Below, piece by piece: positions 8,646-16,870 of a DNA stretch of 64,000 bases. The position numbers and the translations under genes were made by a program. Within the stretch, counting starts at the first letter, position 1. The number at the start of each line of letters is the position of its first letter. Source of the stretch: Parabacteroides sp. PH5-46 (GTDB lineage Bacteria > Bacteroidota > Bacteroidia > Bacteroidales > Tannerellaceae); the NCBI RefSeq assembly GCF_029892785.1, contig NZ_JARXXA010000001.1, forward strand, positions 310,001 to 374,000, read 5' to 3'. The notes beneath the pieces were generated by a model. It had not been told where the DNA came from. It saw only the letters and a program-made list of their open reading frames with translations, and did not search any database.

Positions 8646-9998
8646 TTACAATATATTGGATGCCAGCTCTGCCAGGGCGGAGCGTTCGCCTTTTAGGAGA
8701 TTTACGTGGGCGAAGAGGTTGTTGCCTTTCATTTTGTCGATCATGTAGGCGAGGCCATTGCTTTGGGCATCGAGGTAGGGAGAGTCTATTTGCTGGATGT
8801 CTCCTGTGAAAACCATTTTAGTACCCTCGCCTGCACGGGTGATGATTGTTTTTACCTCGTGAGGCGTTAGGTTTTGAGCCTCGTCTATGATGCAGAAGGT
8901 TTCGGAGAGGCTACGGCCACGGATGAACGCCAGCGCTTCGATGACGAGCTGGTTATTCTTCTGTAGGTCGTCTATCTTCCGTGCATCGGTACCTCCCTGG
9001 GGCAGGTGCGACTTAATTACGTTCAGGTTATCGAACAAAGGCTGCATGTAAGGTGCCACTTTTTGTTTCTCGTCTCCCGGAAGGAAGCCGATATCTTTGT
9101 TCGCCAACGCTACGATTGGACGGGCCAGCAGGATCTGTTGATAGGCTCCGGCCTGCTTCAGAGCGGCAGCAAGAGCCAGCAGCGTTTTGCCGGTACCAGC
9201 CTTACCGGTCAGGCCAACCAGTTTGATTTCCGGATCGTTCAATACTTCGAAGGCGAAAGTTTGTTCCGCATTCCGAGGCTGTATCCCGTAGTTGTTTGAT
9301 TTCTCCACCCGGTGGACTTTGCCCGTGAAGGGGTTGTAACGTGCCAAAACAGAGGCGCGTACGCTCTTCAGGATGAAGCAATCGTTCGGTTGTATGATGG
9401 TTTTGATATTGTCTATCTGCTCAGGGTCTACACCGTCTGTAGAAGCATAGAGCTGGTCTATTACATCAGGGTCTATATCTTCATAGGTGGGATGCTCGCG
9501 CTCGAAAAGGTCTACATCCACTACTTTATCGTTAATATAGTCTTCTACTTCTATACCTAAGGAGCGAGCCTTCATGCGGAGGTTCACGTCTTTAGTTACA
9601 AAGATGGTGGTCATGTCCGGATGCTGGCGAGAGACTGTCCACGCACAAGCAATGATCCGGTGGTCTGCCGTCTTCTCGGGAAACGAAAGGGCGATCTCTT
9701 GCGGATACTCGCTACCCGTTACTACGCGTAAAGTTCCCAGGCCCTGCCCCAGTGGAGCGCCTTTTACGAAGAGGTCGTTGCTGGTCAGCAGGTCGAGCTC
9801 GCGTACAAATTCGCGGGCGTTGTAATTGATCTGTTCGCTTCCTCTCTTAAATTTATCGAGCTCTTCCAGCACTACGATGGGAAGAAATATATCGTTCTCC
9901 TGGAAATTTTCCAGGCATTTGTAGTCGTGTAATATAACATTGGTGTCTAATACGAAATTTTTCTTCGCTCCCTTTTTCTTTTTCTCTTTCATGATCAT
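8646..9998 (-). CDS. PhoH family protein with N-terminal PIN domain
   Basis: The 450-residue protein combines a PIN ribonuclease domain (residues about 13-150) with a PhoH-type ATPase (about 240-450), the PhoH2 architecture linked to RNA unwinding and cleavage. PIN acidic residues start with Asp18 in NFVLDTNVILHDY, followed by VVLEELDKFK and DHRIIACA. The ATPase has Walker A GKAGTGKT and Walker B IIDEAQNLTPHE. The N-terminus is very basic (KEKKKKGAKK). ATG codons at 9998 and 9992 are both possible. The gene converges with the CDF gene, with 28 bases between stops. Confidence 0.93.
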   Translation of the reverse strand: MIMKEKKKKGAKKNFVLDTNVILHDYKCLENFQENDIFLPIVVLEELDKFKRGSEQINYNAREFVRELDLLTSNDLFVKGAPLGQGLGTLRVVTGSEYPQEIALSFPEKTADHRIIACAWTVSRQHPDMTTIFVTKDVNLRMKARSLGIEVEDYINDKVVDVDLFEREHPTYEDIDPDVIDQLYASTDGVDPEQIDNIKTIIQPNDCFILKSVRASVLARYNPFTGKVHRVEKSNNYGIQPRNAEQTFAFEVLNDPEIKLVGLTGKAGTGKTLLALAAALKQAGAYQQILLARPIVALANKDIGFLPGDEKQKVAPYMQPLFDNLNVIKSHLPQGGTDARKIDDLQKNNQLVIEALAFIRGRSLSETFCIIDEAQNLTPHEVKTIITRAGEGTKMVFTGDIQQIDSPYLDAQSNGLAYMIDKMKGNNLFAHVNLLKGERSALAELASNIL

Positions 9999-10033
9999 TT
10001 CGATTTATAGTTTTCCATTGTAAATAACTTTCC

Positions 10034-10041
10034 CAAATATA
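10034..10041 (-). promoter_or_regulatory. Putative -7 box of the phoH gene
   Basis: The minus strand reads TATATTTG, a match to TAnnTTTG, 35 bases upstream of the ATG at 9998. No convincing -33 element was found. Confidence 0.45.
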
Positions 10042-10078
10042 GGGAAAAAGTCCAAAATATAAATTTTCCGGCGAAAAT

Positions 10079-12433
10079 TTATTTACCAAAGCGGGTGGCA
10101 TCGGGTTTGTCGTGTTTTTGTTCTTTGTAGCCGCCGAATTTCCAGGAGAAGGCTATGGAGAAGTAGCGGGAGCTGTCTATGTTTTTCATGTTGCTGTACT
10201 GATGGCCGGTGTTTACTCTGATGTAAGAGGGCATGTTGCTGCTGAAGATGTTGTTGAAGGTCATACTGAGGGAGCCTTTGTTATTGGCAAAGAGCCATTT
10301 CATACCGGCGGAGACATCGTAAGCACTGCCCAGTTTGTATATTCCCTGGATAGCGGAAGTCCGGTAGAAGCCGCTCAGGGTGAGTTTTAGGTTGGGGCGG
10401 CTGTCGGAGATGCTCAAGGTATTGTTTATACGTATGTTTGTAAACCAGCAGTTGTTGTCGAAGGGGATATCGTAAAAATGGTCGTTCTTTTCCTGCATGC
10501 GGATCTCCTGGAGGGTAATGCGACTGTCGAGGCGCTTCCAGAGGCGAAGGGGTACAATGATCCCTACCCCGCTCATTAGTTGGTAATTGAGATTCTCGAA
10601 AAGGAAAACATTCTGAAGCTCCGTGGGACTCTGGTAAGGTAGTTGGGTGAACTTATCAGGCTCATAATTAGCAAAGAGCATCAATATATACTTCTGCCGG
10701 AAGATGTAGAGCAACTGCCCGTCATAGGAGCGGCTGGGTTTGAGCGAGGGGTTACCCTTGATTACAGAGTAGGCATTCAGATAGCTTGTCTGAGGATTGA
10801 TACTCCAATAGGAAGGATACGTTTTATCGCTTGAGAAATTAAACTGTAAAATATGCCTTGCCGAGAAGTTGTAGCTCAGCGACGCGTTGGGAAAGAGCGC
10901 CACATCGTCCCATAGGACTGTCTTCTGTCCATTGGAGGTATAATCGGAACGGAAATACTCCGCCTTCAGCGAAACGGTGGCCGAGAAGCGTCCGAAGGTT
11001 TTCGACACCTCAGCGAAGACGTTGCCGCCATACTCAGTTTGCTCGTTGTCGGAGCGGCTATCCTTGCCGGATGGATTGCTGCCATTACGATCATTGTAGA
11101 GGTATTCTACCCAGGTATCGGAGGAGGTATGCGAGAGATTGAAGCCGTAATTGAGTCTCCAGCCTCCGCTAAACGAATGATTATGGTCTGCAAAGAGCAT
11201 CCAGCGGGAAATTTCCTGGCGGGTATTATTGTGCAGGTCTACGGTAAGGCTATCTACGCTGTTATTCACAAAGTGTTGATGGTCTGGGGCTCGGTAATGT
11301 GTAAAGTCTACTCCGGCGGTAAGTCCCTGATGCCCCTTATATTGTAACTGAGCATTCTGCAGGGTATTGTTACCGTCTACAGTAGTAGTGCTGAATGCCG
11401 GTATGATTAGATTGTCGGCCAACCAGTTAAAGGTGGTTTCCGAGGTGCGTGTAGTGCTGCTCTTTCCTGCCTGTAGGTAATACGAAGCCGAGAGCTTGTC
11501 TTTATTGGCAAAAGTATAGTCCACACCCAGCCGTAGAGAGCCTATATTCGGTTTACCATGACTCCGGTTGAGCTGTTCAACCTCTACCAGGCTGTTACCG
11601 AGCGTGTGGCGGGCAAACATATCCTCTCCGCCGTAAGCCCTGCCCTTCTGACCCTCTGCCAGGAGATCCAGACTGAGGCGGGGTGTTGTATAGACTACAT
11701 TTCCACGCGCCAATCCCCAAGCCTGATGCCGCTGGCGGTATTCGATACCGGCTTCGCCTTGCAAACTCTCGCCTTGGCTTACTTCCTGATTAATAACCAC
11801 ATTGATAAGTGCCCCTTTTACGTTGTAACGAGCTGGTGCACTGTACATCACCTCGGTACTGAGCACGCGGGAGGCAGGAATACTTTTGAGCAGTCCGATG
11901 AGTTGGCTGAGCGTCATACCCGTCAGTTGCCCATTTATCACGATATTAAGGGAACCTGCCCCCAACAGTTCAAGCTTCTCATCGTCTCCGCTAATGCCCG
12001 GTAGCTCTTTAATCGCCTCGAAAGCATTGCTGACAGGCTTATTCTGTATGAGTTGGGGTGTATCGTAGATAAGCGAACCTCCGCTCACCTTTACCTGAGG
12101 CCGTTCGCCCCTGACGACTACCTCCCCCAGTTCGATATCTTTCTCTTGAAGTACGATCTCTCCCACATCTCCATCGGACACTTCCAGCCGCTTCGCCTCA
12201 TACAATAAATGCTGGAAAACAAGGATGTAATTACCCCTGGCAGCCTGGAAAACAAAAGAACCAAGACTATCGGTAACGATGGCATCTACGTATACAGAGT
12301 CGGATGTTTGCAATACAACGGCTACACCGTCTATAGCAGCCTTGTGGGAGTCTACTACCCTGCCTTTGATACCATCTGCGGAAGAAACCAGGCTACAAAG
12401 AAGGAAGAGAAAGGATATAGTGTATTTATTCAT
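10079..12433 (-). CDS. Outer-membrane beta-barrel protein, TonB-receptor-like
   Basis: The 784-residue product starts with a signal peptide (MNKYTISFLFLLCSLVSSADG), then a carboxypeptidase-regulatory-like domain (residues about 22-95, IKGRVVDSHKAAIDGVAVVL). A plug-like segment follows (about 120-215, ELPGISGDDEKLELLGAGSL), then a long barrel rich in alternating aromatic strands, ending SIAFSWKFGGYKEQKHDK. This matches the outer membrane beta-barrel family common in Bacteroidetes. The ATG at 12433 is preferred to one eight codons upstream because it opens the signal peptide. It is divergent from a two-component system, which is a plausible regulator. Substrate unknown. Confidence 0.85.
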   Translation of the reverse strand: MNKYTISFLFLLCSLVSSADGIKGRVVDSHKAAIDGVAVVLQTSDSVYVDAIVTDSLGSFVFQAARGNYILVFQHLLYEAKRLEVSDGDVGEIVLQEKDIELGEVVVRGERPQVKVSGGSLIYDTPQLIQNKPVSNAFEAIKELPGISGDDEKLELLGAGSLNIVINGQLTGMTLSQLIGLLKSIPASRVLSTEVMYSAPARYNVKGALINVVINQEVSQGESLQGEAGIEYRQRHQAWGLARGNVVYTTPRLSLDLLAEGQKGRAYGGEDMFARHTLGNSLVEVEQLNRSHGKPNIGSLRLGVDYTFANKDKLSASYYLQAGKSSTTRTSETTFNWLADNLIIPAFSTTTVDGNNTLQNAQLQYKGHQGLTAGVDFTHYRAPDHQHFVNNSVDSLTVDLHNNTRQEISRWMLFADHNHSFSGGWRLNYGFNLSHTSSDTWVEYLYNDRNGSNPSGKDSRSDNEQTEYGGNVFAEVSKTFGRFSATVSLKAEYFRSDYTSNGQKTVLWDDVALFPNASLSYNFSARHILQFNFSSDKTYPSYWSINPQTSYLNAYSVIKGNPSLKPSRSYDGQLLYIFRQKYILMLFANYEPDKFTQLPYQSPTELQNVFLFENLNYQLMSGVGIIVPLRLWKRLDSRITLQEIRMQEKNDHFYDIPFDNNCWFTNIRINNTLSISDSRPNLKLTLSGFYRTSAIQGIYKLGSAYDVSAGMKWLFANNKGSLSMTFNNIFSSNMPSYIRVNTGHQYSNMKNIDSSRYFSIAFSWKFGGYKEQKHDKPDATRFGK

Positions 12434-12540
12434 GGTTTTTTTATGCAAATGAAACATTTTTTCTCTATAGTTAGTGTTATCGCTTGCTTACGAAGTGTTA
12501 TTTAGTCTTATCGGATGCTGTATTTCTGACGGGGATATTC

Positions 12541-12548
12541 TACATTTG
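12541..12548 (+). promoter_or_regulatory. Putative -7 box of the two-component operon
   Basis: TACATTTG fits TAnnTTTG and lies 22 bases before the ATG at 12571. It supports that start over a further-upstream in-frame ATG, which would lie before the promoter. Confidence 0.55.
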
Positions 12549-12570
12549 TGAGAAAGAAGTAAGAATAAAT

Positions 12571-13983
12571 ATGGAGACAAAGCTGCGGGTAAAACTCATC
12601 GCCTTTCTGATCGTTTTGGCTGTCGCAACTGTTGTAGGCTGGCAGGCATACTGGCTGAAAGGGCTCTATAACTCCTTATGGGAGAAGACAGAGGCCAATA
12701 TACGCGACGCTATGCGGATGGCCGACTACCAAGAGCTCTTTTTGCGCGTAGAGCAGCTGAAGAAAGCAAGAAACGACAGCCTGCCGGGATGGATTGAGTT
12801 AGACCTTAACCACGAAGATAAGGAAAACAAGCTCAATGTGTCGGATAACGCCCAGCTGGACTCACTGAATTATCTGCTCAGCTATCTTCAGATCATTAGC
12901 GAACTGGAAGAGCGCCTGCAAAAAAAGATGCATAGTACGGTAGATGATGTACTCCCCATCCGCTATTCCGTGTATGACAGCATACTAACAACAGAGCTGA
13001 AAAACCGGGAAATCTTTACGCCGCATGCGCTAAGGATCTATCAATTGAGGGACTCTTCTATACCTTTTGCGTATATGCAGTTTGATTCAACGAAGACTTT
13101 CGGCATCCACGAGAAAGAATACTTTTTTGATTATCCTGTGGCTGGGCGTGAAGATCAGGTCTATCGTTTGTATATCGATTATCCGGAGCGTATCGTACTT
13201 CGGCAAATGGGTGGGATCCTTCTCTCATCGGGCTTATTACTATTTTTTATCATCATAGCCTTTGCCTACCTGCTACGTACGATCTTTAAACAGAAAACCG
13301 TAGAAGAACTGAAGACAGACTTTACAAACAACGTAACGCACGAACTTAAAACACCTATAGCAGTGGCATTTGCAGCTAATGATGTGCTGCTGAACCATAG
13401 TGAGAAACCCTCTGCCAAGCAGGAGAGGTACCTGACGATCATCCGGGAGCAGTTGTCGCGTCTATCAGGCATGGTTGAGCAAATTCTAACCCTTTCCGTT
13501 GAGAATCGGGCTACATTCCGGCTGAATCCGGAGTCCATACGCGTAGGCGACCTTTTCCCTTCACTGATGGAGCAACATACCTTGAAAACCGAAAAGGACG
13601 TACGGTTTACAGTCGATATTCCCGATGGACTGACCCTCACAGCAGACCGGGCGCATCTGTATAACATATTAAGTAACCTGATAGAGAATGCCATAAAGTA
13701 TACCGCAACGGAGATTGTCTCTATTACGGTCTGTGCTTCGGAGAACAACTACTATACCCTTCTCTCGGTAGCCGACAAAGGCATAGGCATCAGTGAGACC
13801 AACCAGAAGCGGGTGTTTGACAAGTTTTTTCGTGTCCCTCAGGGTAACTTGCATGATGTGAAGGGCTATGGACTTGGATTGTTTTACATCAAAGACATCA
13901 TGGAGAAACATAATGGATATGTAACGGTAAGCAGCCAGCCGGGGAAAGGCTCTACCTTTACGTTACACTTCAAAAAAGGCTGA
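12571..13983 (+). CDS. Sensor histidine kinase (RprX-like)
   Basis: The 470-residue membrane kinase has helix 1 at about residues 9-29, a periplasmic sensor of about 190 residues, and helix 2 at about 218-240. The dimerisation domain carries the phospho-acceptor His257 in NVTHELKTPIAVA. The ATPase domain has the N box (LIENAIKYTA), a G1-like DKGIGI and a G2-like GYGLGLFYIK. The overall layout matches RprX of Bacteroides. The ATG at 12571 was chosen because of the promoter just upstream and the typical METKLRVKL start. The response regulator gene begins one base after its stop. It is divergent from an outer-membrane barrel gene, which may be its target. The signal is unknown. Confidence 0.92.
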   Translation: METKLRVKLIAFLIVLAVATVVGWQAYWLKGLYNSLWEKTEANIRDAMRMADYQELFLRVEQLKKARNDSLPGWIELDLNHEDKENKLNVSDNAQLDSLNYLLSYLQIISELEERLQKKMHSTVDDVLPIRYSVYDSILTTELKNREIFTPHALRIYQLRDSSIPFAYMQFDSTKTFGIHEKEYFFDYPVAGREDQVYRLYIDYPERIVLRQMGGILLSSGLLLFFIIIAFAYLLRTIFKQKTVEELKTDFTNNVTHELKTPIAVAFAANDVLLNHSEKPSAKQERYLTIIREQLSRLSGMVEQILTLSVENRATFRLNPESIRVGDLFPSLMEQHTLKTEKDVRFTVDIPDGLTLTADRAHLYNILSNLIENAIKYTATEIVSITVCASENNYYTLLSVADKGIGISETNQKRVFDKFFRVPQGNLHDVKGYGLGLFYIKDIMEKHNGYVTVSSQPGKGSTFTLHFKKG

Positions 13984-13984
13984 T

Positions 13985-14668
13985 ATGGGAAAGATAAAGG
14001 TTTTATTGGTTGAAGACGAGTCTACACTGGCGATGATTATCAAAGATACCCTCGATGGTGACGAATTTGAAGTAATTGTAGCAGCTGATGGCGTTCAAGG
14101 GCTCCTGATGTACAGAGACGTAAAGCCGGACGTGATCGTGACAGACATTATGATGCCCGAAATGGATGGGTTTACTATGGTGAGCCACATTCGGAAGAAT
14201 GATACATCTATACCGGTACTCTTCCTTTCCGCGCGGTCAGCTGCCAGCGATGTGGTAGAGGGATTTGAGACCGGAGGAAACGATTACTTGAAAAAACCCT
14301 TCGGCATGGCGGAGTTGGTGATCCGTATCAAAGCTTTGATGAACAAGGTGTCAGCAGGAAAAGGAAAAGAAGGCATTTGCCGGATTGGCAACTACAGTTT
14401 CGATCCGGTAAAACAAACATTAAGCATCTACGGAACAATGCAGCAGCTAAGTAACCGTGAATCGGAGATACTGAGACGCTTGTACGACTTCCGCGAACAA
14501 GTGCTTCCTATGCGGGATGTCTTGCTGGAACTCTGGGGCGACGATTCCTTCTTCAACGCCCGCAGCTTGCACGTCTTTATTACTAAACTACGCCGTAAAC
14601 TCTCTGCCGACCCCTCTATTCAAATTCTGAATGTCCGGGGGATTGGATATAAGCTTATTGCGGATTAA
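13985..14668 (+). CDS. OmpR-family response regulator (RprY-like)
   Basis: The 227-residue protein has a receiver domain (residues 1-120) with phospho-acceptor Asp54 in VIVTDIMMPEMDGF and the conserved Lys in DYLKKPFGM. A winged-helix DNA-binding domain (about 130-227, ending ILNVRGIGYKLIAD) follows. The LAMIIKDTLDG and VVEGFE stretches strongly recall RprY of Bacteroides and Porphyromonas. It is translationally coupled to the kinase gene. It converges on the rhamnosidase operon with 18 bases between stops. Confidence 0.94.
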   Translation: MGKIKVLLVEDESTLAMIIKDTLDGDEFEVIVAADGVQGLLMYRDVKPDVIVTDIMMPEMDGFTMVSHIRKNDTSIPVLFLSARSAASDVVEGFETGGNDYLKKPFGMAELVIRIKALMNKVSAGKGKEGICRIGNYSFDPVKQTLSIYGTMQQLSNRESEILRRLYDFREQVLPMRDVLLELWGDDSFFNARSLHVFITKLRRKLSADPSIQILNVRGIGYKLIAD

Positions 14669-14686
14669 ATACCCCTTATTTCCTTC

Positions 14687-16870
14687 TCAGAGAGAAAAAG
14701 AATGTGTTCCGGGAAGTAGCAGTTTCTTTTTGCCGGTGGGTGACAGGTATTCGGCAGCTGTTCCCTGGGGAATGGTGGTTTCTATCTGTAGTTTGTTGTT
14801 TCTTTTTTTGATGATGACTTCTATCATGCCGTGCAGGGTATGTATGCTGGCTTTGGCTTCGCTGAGTGAGCCCATTTGAGGGGCTATCCGGAAGGTTTTA
14901 AAGCCGGGCGAAGTAGGTTCGATACCGCATACCTTCTGACTGAGCAAGGTTAAAGGGCCACCACTCCACGCATGATTAATGGTTCCTCCTCCGAAGCCTT
15001 CAGCGCCTATGCCCCATCCTTCGAAAAGAGTGGTATAAGGGTATTGAAGCATACGGCTGTAGCGCTCTTTCATCCTTTCGAGGGCAAACGTACTCTCTCC
15101 CATTGCAAAGAGGGCTTCGAGGACGTATTTCTCCATGTAGGGGCTGGCGTGGTACTCGGTTTTAAGAACTTTTAATAAGGCGGAATACTTGTCGCGGGAG
15201 GCAAGGCCTGAAAGGACGGCCATAGCTTGGGAGCGGTCGTCGGTTTCGCCCCGGTAGCCTGGCGCACGGTAGGCGGAGCCTGTCCAGTATTTAGTGTCGA
15301 AGCACTTGCTGATGGTAGACATCTGTTCAGCAATCCGGAGGGCATCCTGTTCTTTGCCTAGCTGTATTGCAAAGGCGTGTTCAGCTTTGAGCGCCAGGTA
15401 ATACCAACAGGTAGTGAGGACGCCTATATCGACGTTCTCGCCCCAGTCTCCCCAGTTCCACTCGCCCGAGCGTTCCCTGGGGAGCCCGCTCTTGTCTAAT
15501 CTCCATACCTTGTGGAGGTAGTGACGCAGCCGGTCGTAGATATGCGGTACAAAAGTGCTGTCGGCACTGTAATAATACTGAGTATAGAAGCCATACCAGC
15601 CTACGGAAGCCAGCATTTGCAGCGGGAGCTCTTTAGACCAGTTTCCGGCAGGTAACGGAGAAAAGAGTGTGCCGTCCGGACGTTGCCAGTTCATCAACTC
15701 GTAAATACCCTTCACCGCTAGTTTGTGAGCAGGGGGTGAAAGGGCGTAGAAGGTTTCTCCCAGTTCGTTCACTTCGTCGCCCCACCATTGAGCACGTTCG
15801 CGGTCGGGACAGTCCATATAATTATCGCGCATCGTTACATATAGTGTACGTGCGGAACGCTTCCACAATTCGGTGAAGAACGGATCGCTGCATTGGAAAC
15901 TTCCCGTAAACTCGGCATTGTAGCCTGTTTCGCGGTATTTAAGCCCCAGGATTTTTACTCCTTGGGGTATGATGTAACAGACCTCATGACCGTTCATCCA
16001 GCCGTAGCTTTCGTATTCCTGCACTCCCTGACGGGTTACATACTCTGCGCGAACGTTTAGCTCGCTTCCACCTTCATAATTATCTGTAAACATATGGATA
16101 ACTTGCCCTGCTTGGGCTTCAATCTTCAGGTAAGGAGTTACCTGGGCATTGTATGGGAGCTTGCAAAACATGGTGTCACCCGACTGACGAGCTCCTACGT
16201 AATTGGACAGTCCGAAGTCTTTCCACTGAGGGATGGGGCGCTCGATAAGACGTCCGAAAGGAGCTTCGCCGGCCTTTCCGATAACAACAGCAGAGGGCAG
16301 CGAGCTCTGGAAGACGGGATGATTCCAATAGGCCAGTTCCCGGCGGGCATCGAAACGGATGTTACTTTCCGGAAGACGGTAATTGGGATAAGGGGGACCA
16401 GTATTCTGGTAGGCCTCGTAGAGGGCGCACTGCCAGCTCTCGTCGGAGAGGATATTTACCTCCTCGGACTGTGCGTCGAAGAGTAAGGCGGCTTTTCCGC
16501 TGTTCAGGTGGCTGAATCCATCTTGTCCGAAGTGCCAGAGCAGGACAGCTATGAGGTTTTCACCCTCTGTCAGAAAGGGGGCAATGTCTACTAGATCGTA
16601 ATAGGTGTCCCGTGGCGTTGGACCTCTTTTGAGCCCTCCCTCGAAGACAACCAACTGTCCGTTTATCCAGAGCCAGTACTTGCTGTCGGCCGCAATTCGT
16701 GCGGGAAGTGTGGCGGGGAGGTTGTCAAGCGTCAGCGTTTTGCGATAGACGAGCCAGGTATTGGTGGCACTTTGGCATCTTTCGGTGTTTATCCAACGGG
16801 CTTTCCACTCGGTAGCCGACAGGGAAAGAGACAGCAACGTAAGAGCTGCCGCCGTTAGTAATGTTTTCAT
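14687..16870 (-). CDS. Alpha-L-rhamnosidase family protein (GH78-like)
   Basis: The 727-residue product has a Sec signal peptide (MKTLLTAAALTLLSLSLSA), so it acts in the periplasm or beyond. The beta-domain at about 20-150 resembles the N-terminal module of GH78 enzymes (WLWINGQLVVFEGG). The (alpha/alpha)6 barrel contains DCPDRERAQWWGDEVNEL, the counterpart of the GH78 active-site stretch with its cluster of acidic residues. The C-terminal beta-sandwich carries GGGTINHAWSGGPLTLLS. It is the last gene of the rhamnose operon. Its ATG overlaps the stop of the preceding GH78 gene by four bases, indicating coupling. Substrate linkage cannot be read from sequence. Confidence 0.83.
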   Translation of the reverse strand: MKTLLTAAALTLLSLSLSATEWKARWINTERCQSATNTWLVYRKTLTLDNLPATLPARIAADSKYWLWINGQLVVFEGGLKRGPTPRDTYYDLVDIAPFLTEGENLIAVLLWHFGQDGFSHLNSGKAALLFDAQSEEVNILSDESWQCALYEAYQNTGPPYPNYRLPESNIRFDARRELAYWNHPVFQSSLPSAVVIGKAGEAPFGRLIERPIPQWKDFGLSNYVGARQSGDTMFCKLPYNAQVTPYLKIEAQAGQVIHMFTDNYEGGSELNVRAEYVTRQGVQEYESYGWMNGHEVCYIIPQGVKILGLKYRETGYNAEFTGSFQCSDPFFTELWKRSARTLYVTMRDNYMDCPDRERAQWWGDEVNELGETFYALSPPAHKLAVKGIYELMNWQRPDGTLFSPLPAGNWSKELPLQMLASVGWYGFYTQYYYSADSTFVPHIYDRLRHYLHKVWRLDKSGLPRERSGEWNWGDWGENVDIGVLTTCWYYLALKAEHAFAIQLGKEQDALRIAEQMSTISKCFDTKYWTGSAYRAPGYRGETDDRSQAMAVLSGLASRDKYSALLKVLKTEYHASPYMEKYVLEALFAMGESTFALERMKERYSRMLQYPYTTLFEGWGIGAEGFGGGTINHAWSGGPLTLLSQKVCGIEPTSPGFKTFRIAPQMGSLSEAKASIHTLHGMIEVIIKKRNNKLQIETTIPQGTAAEYLSPTGKKKLLLPGTHSFSL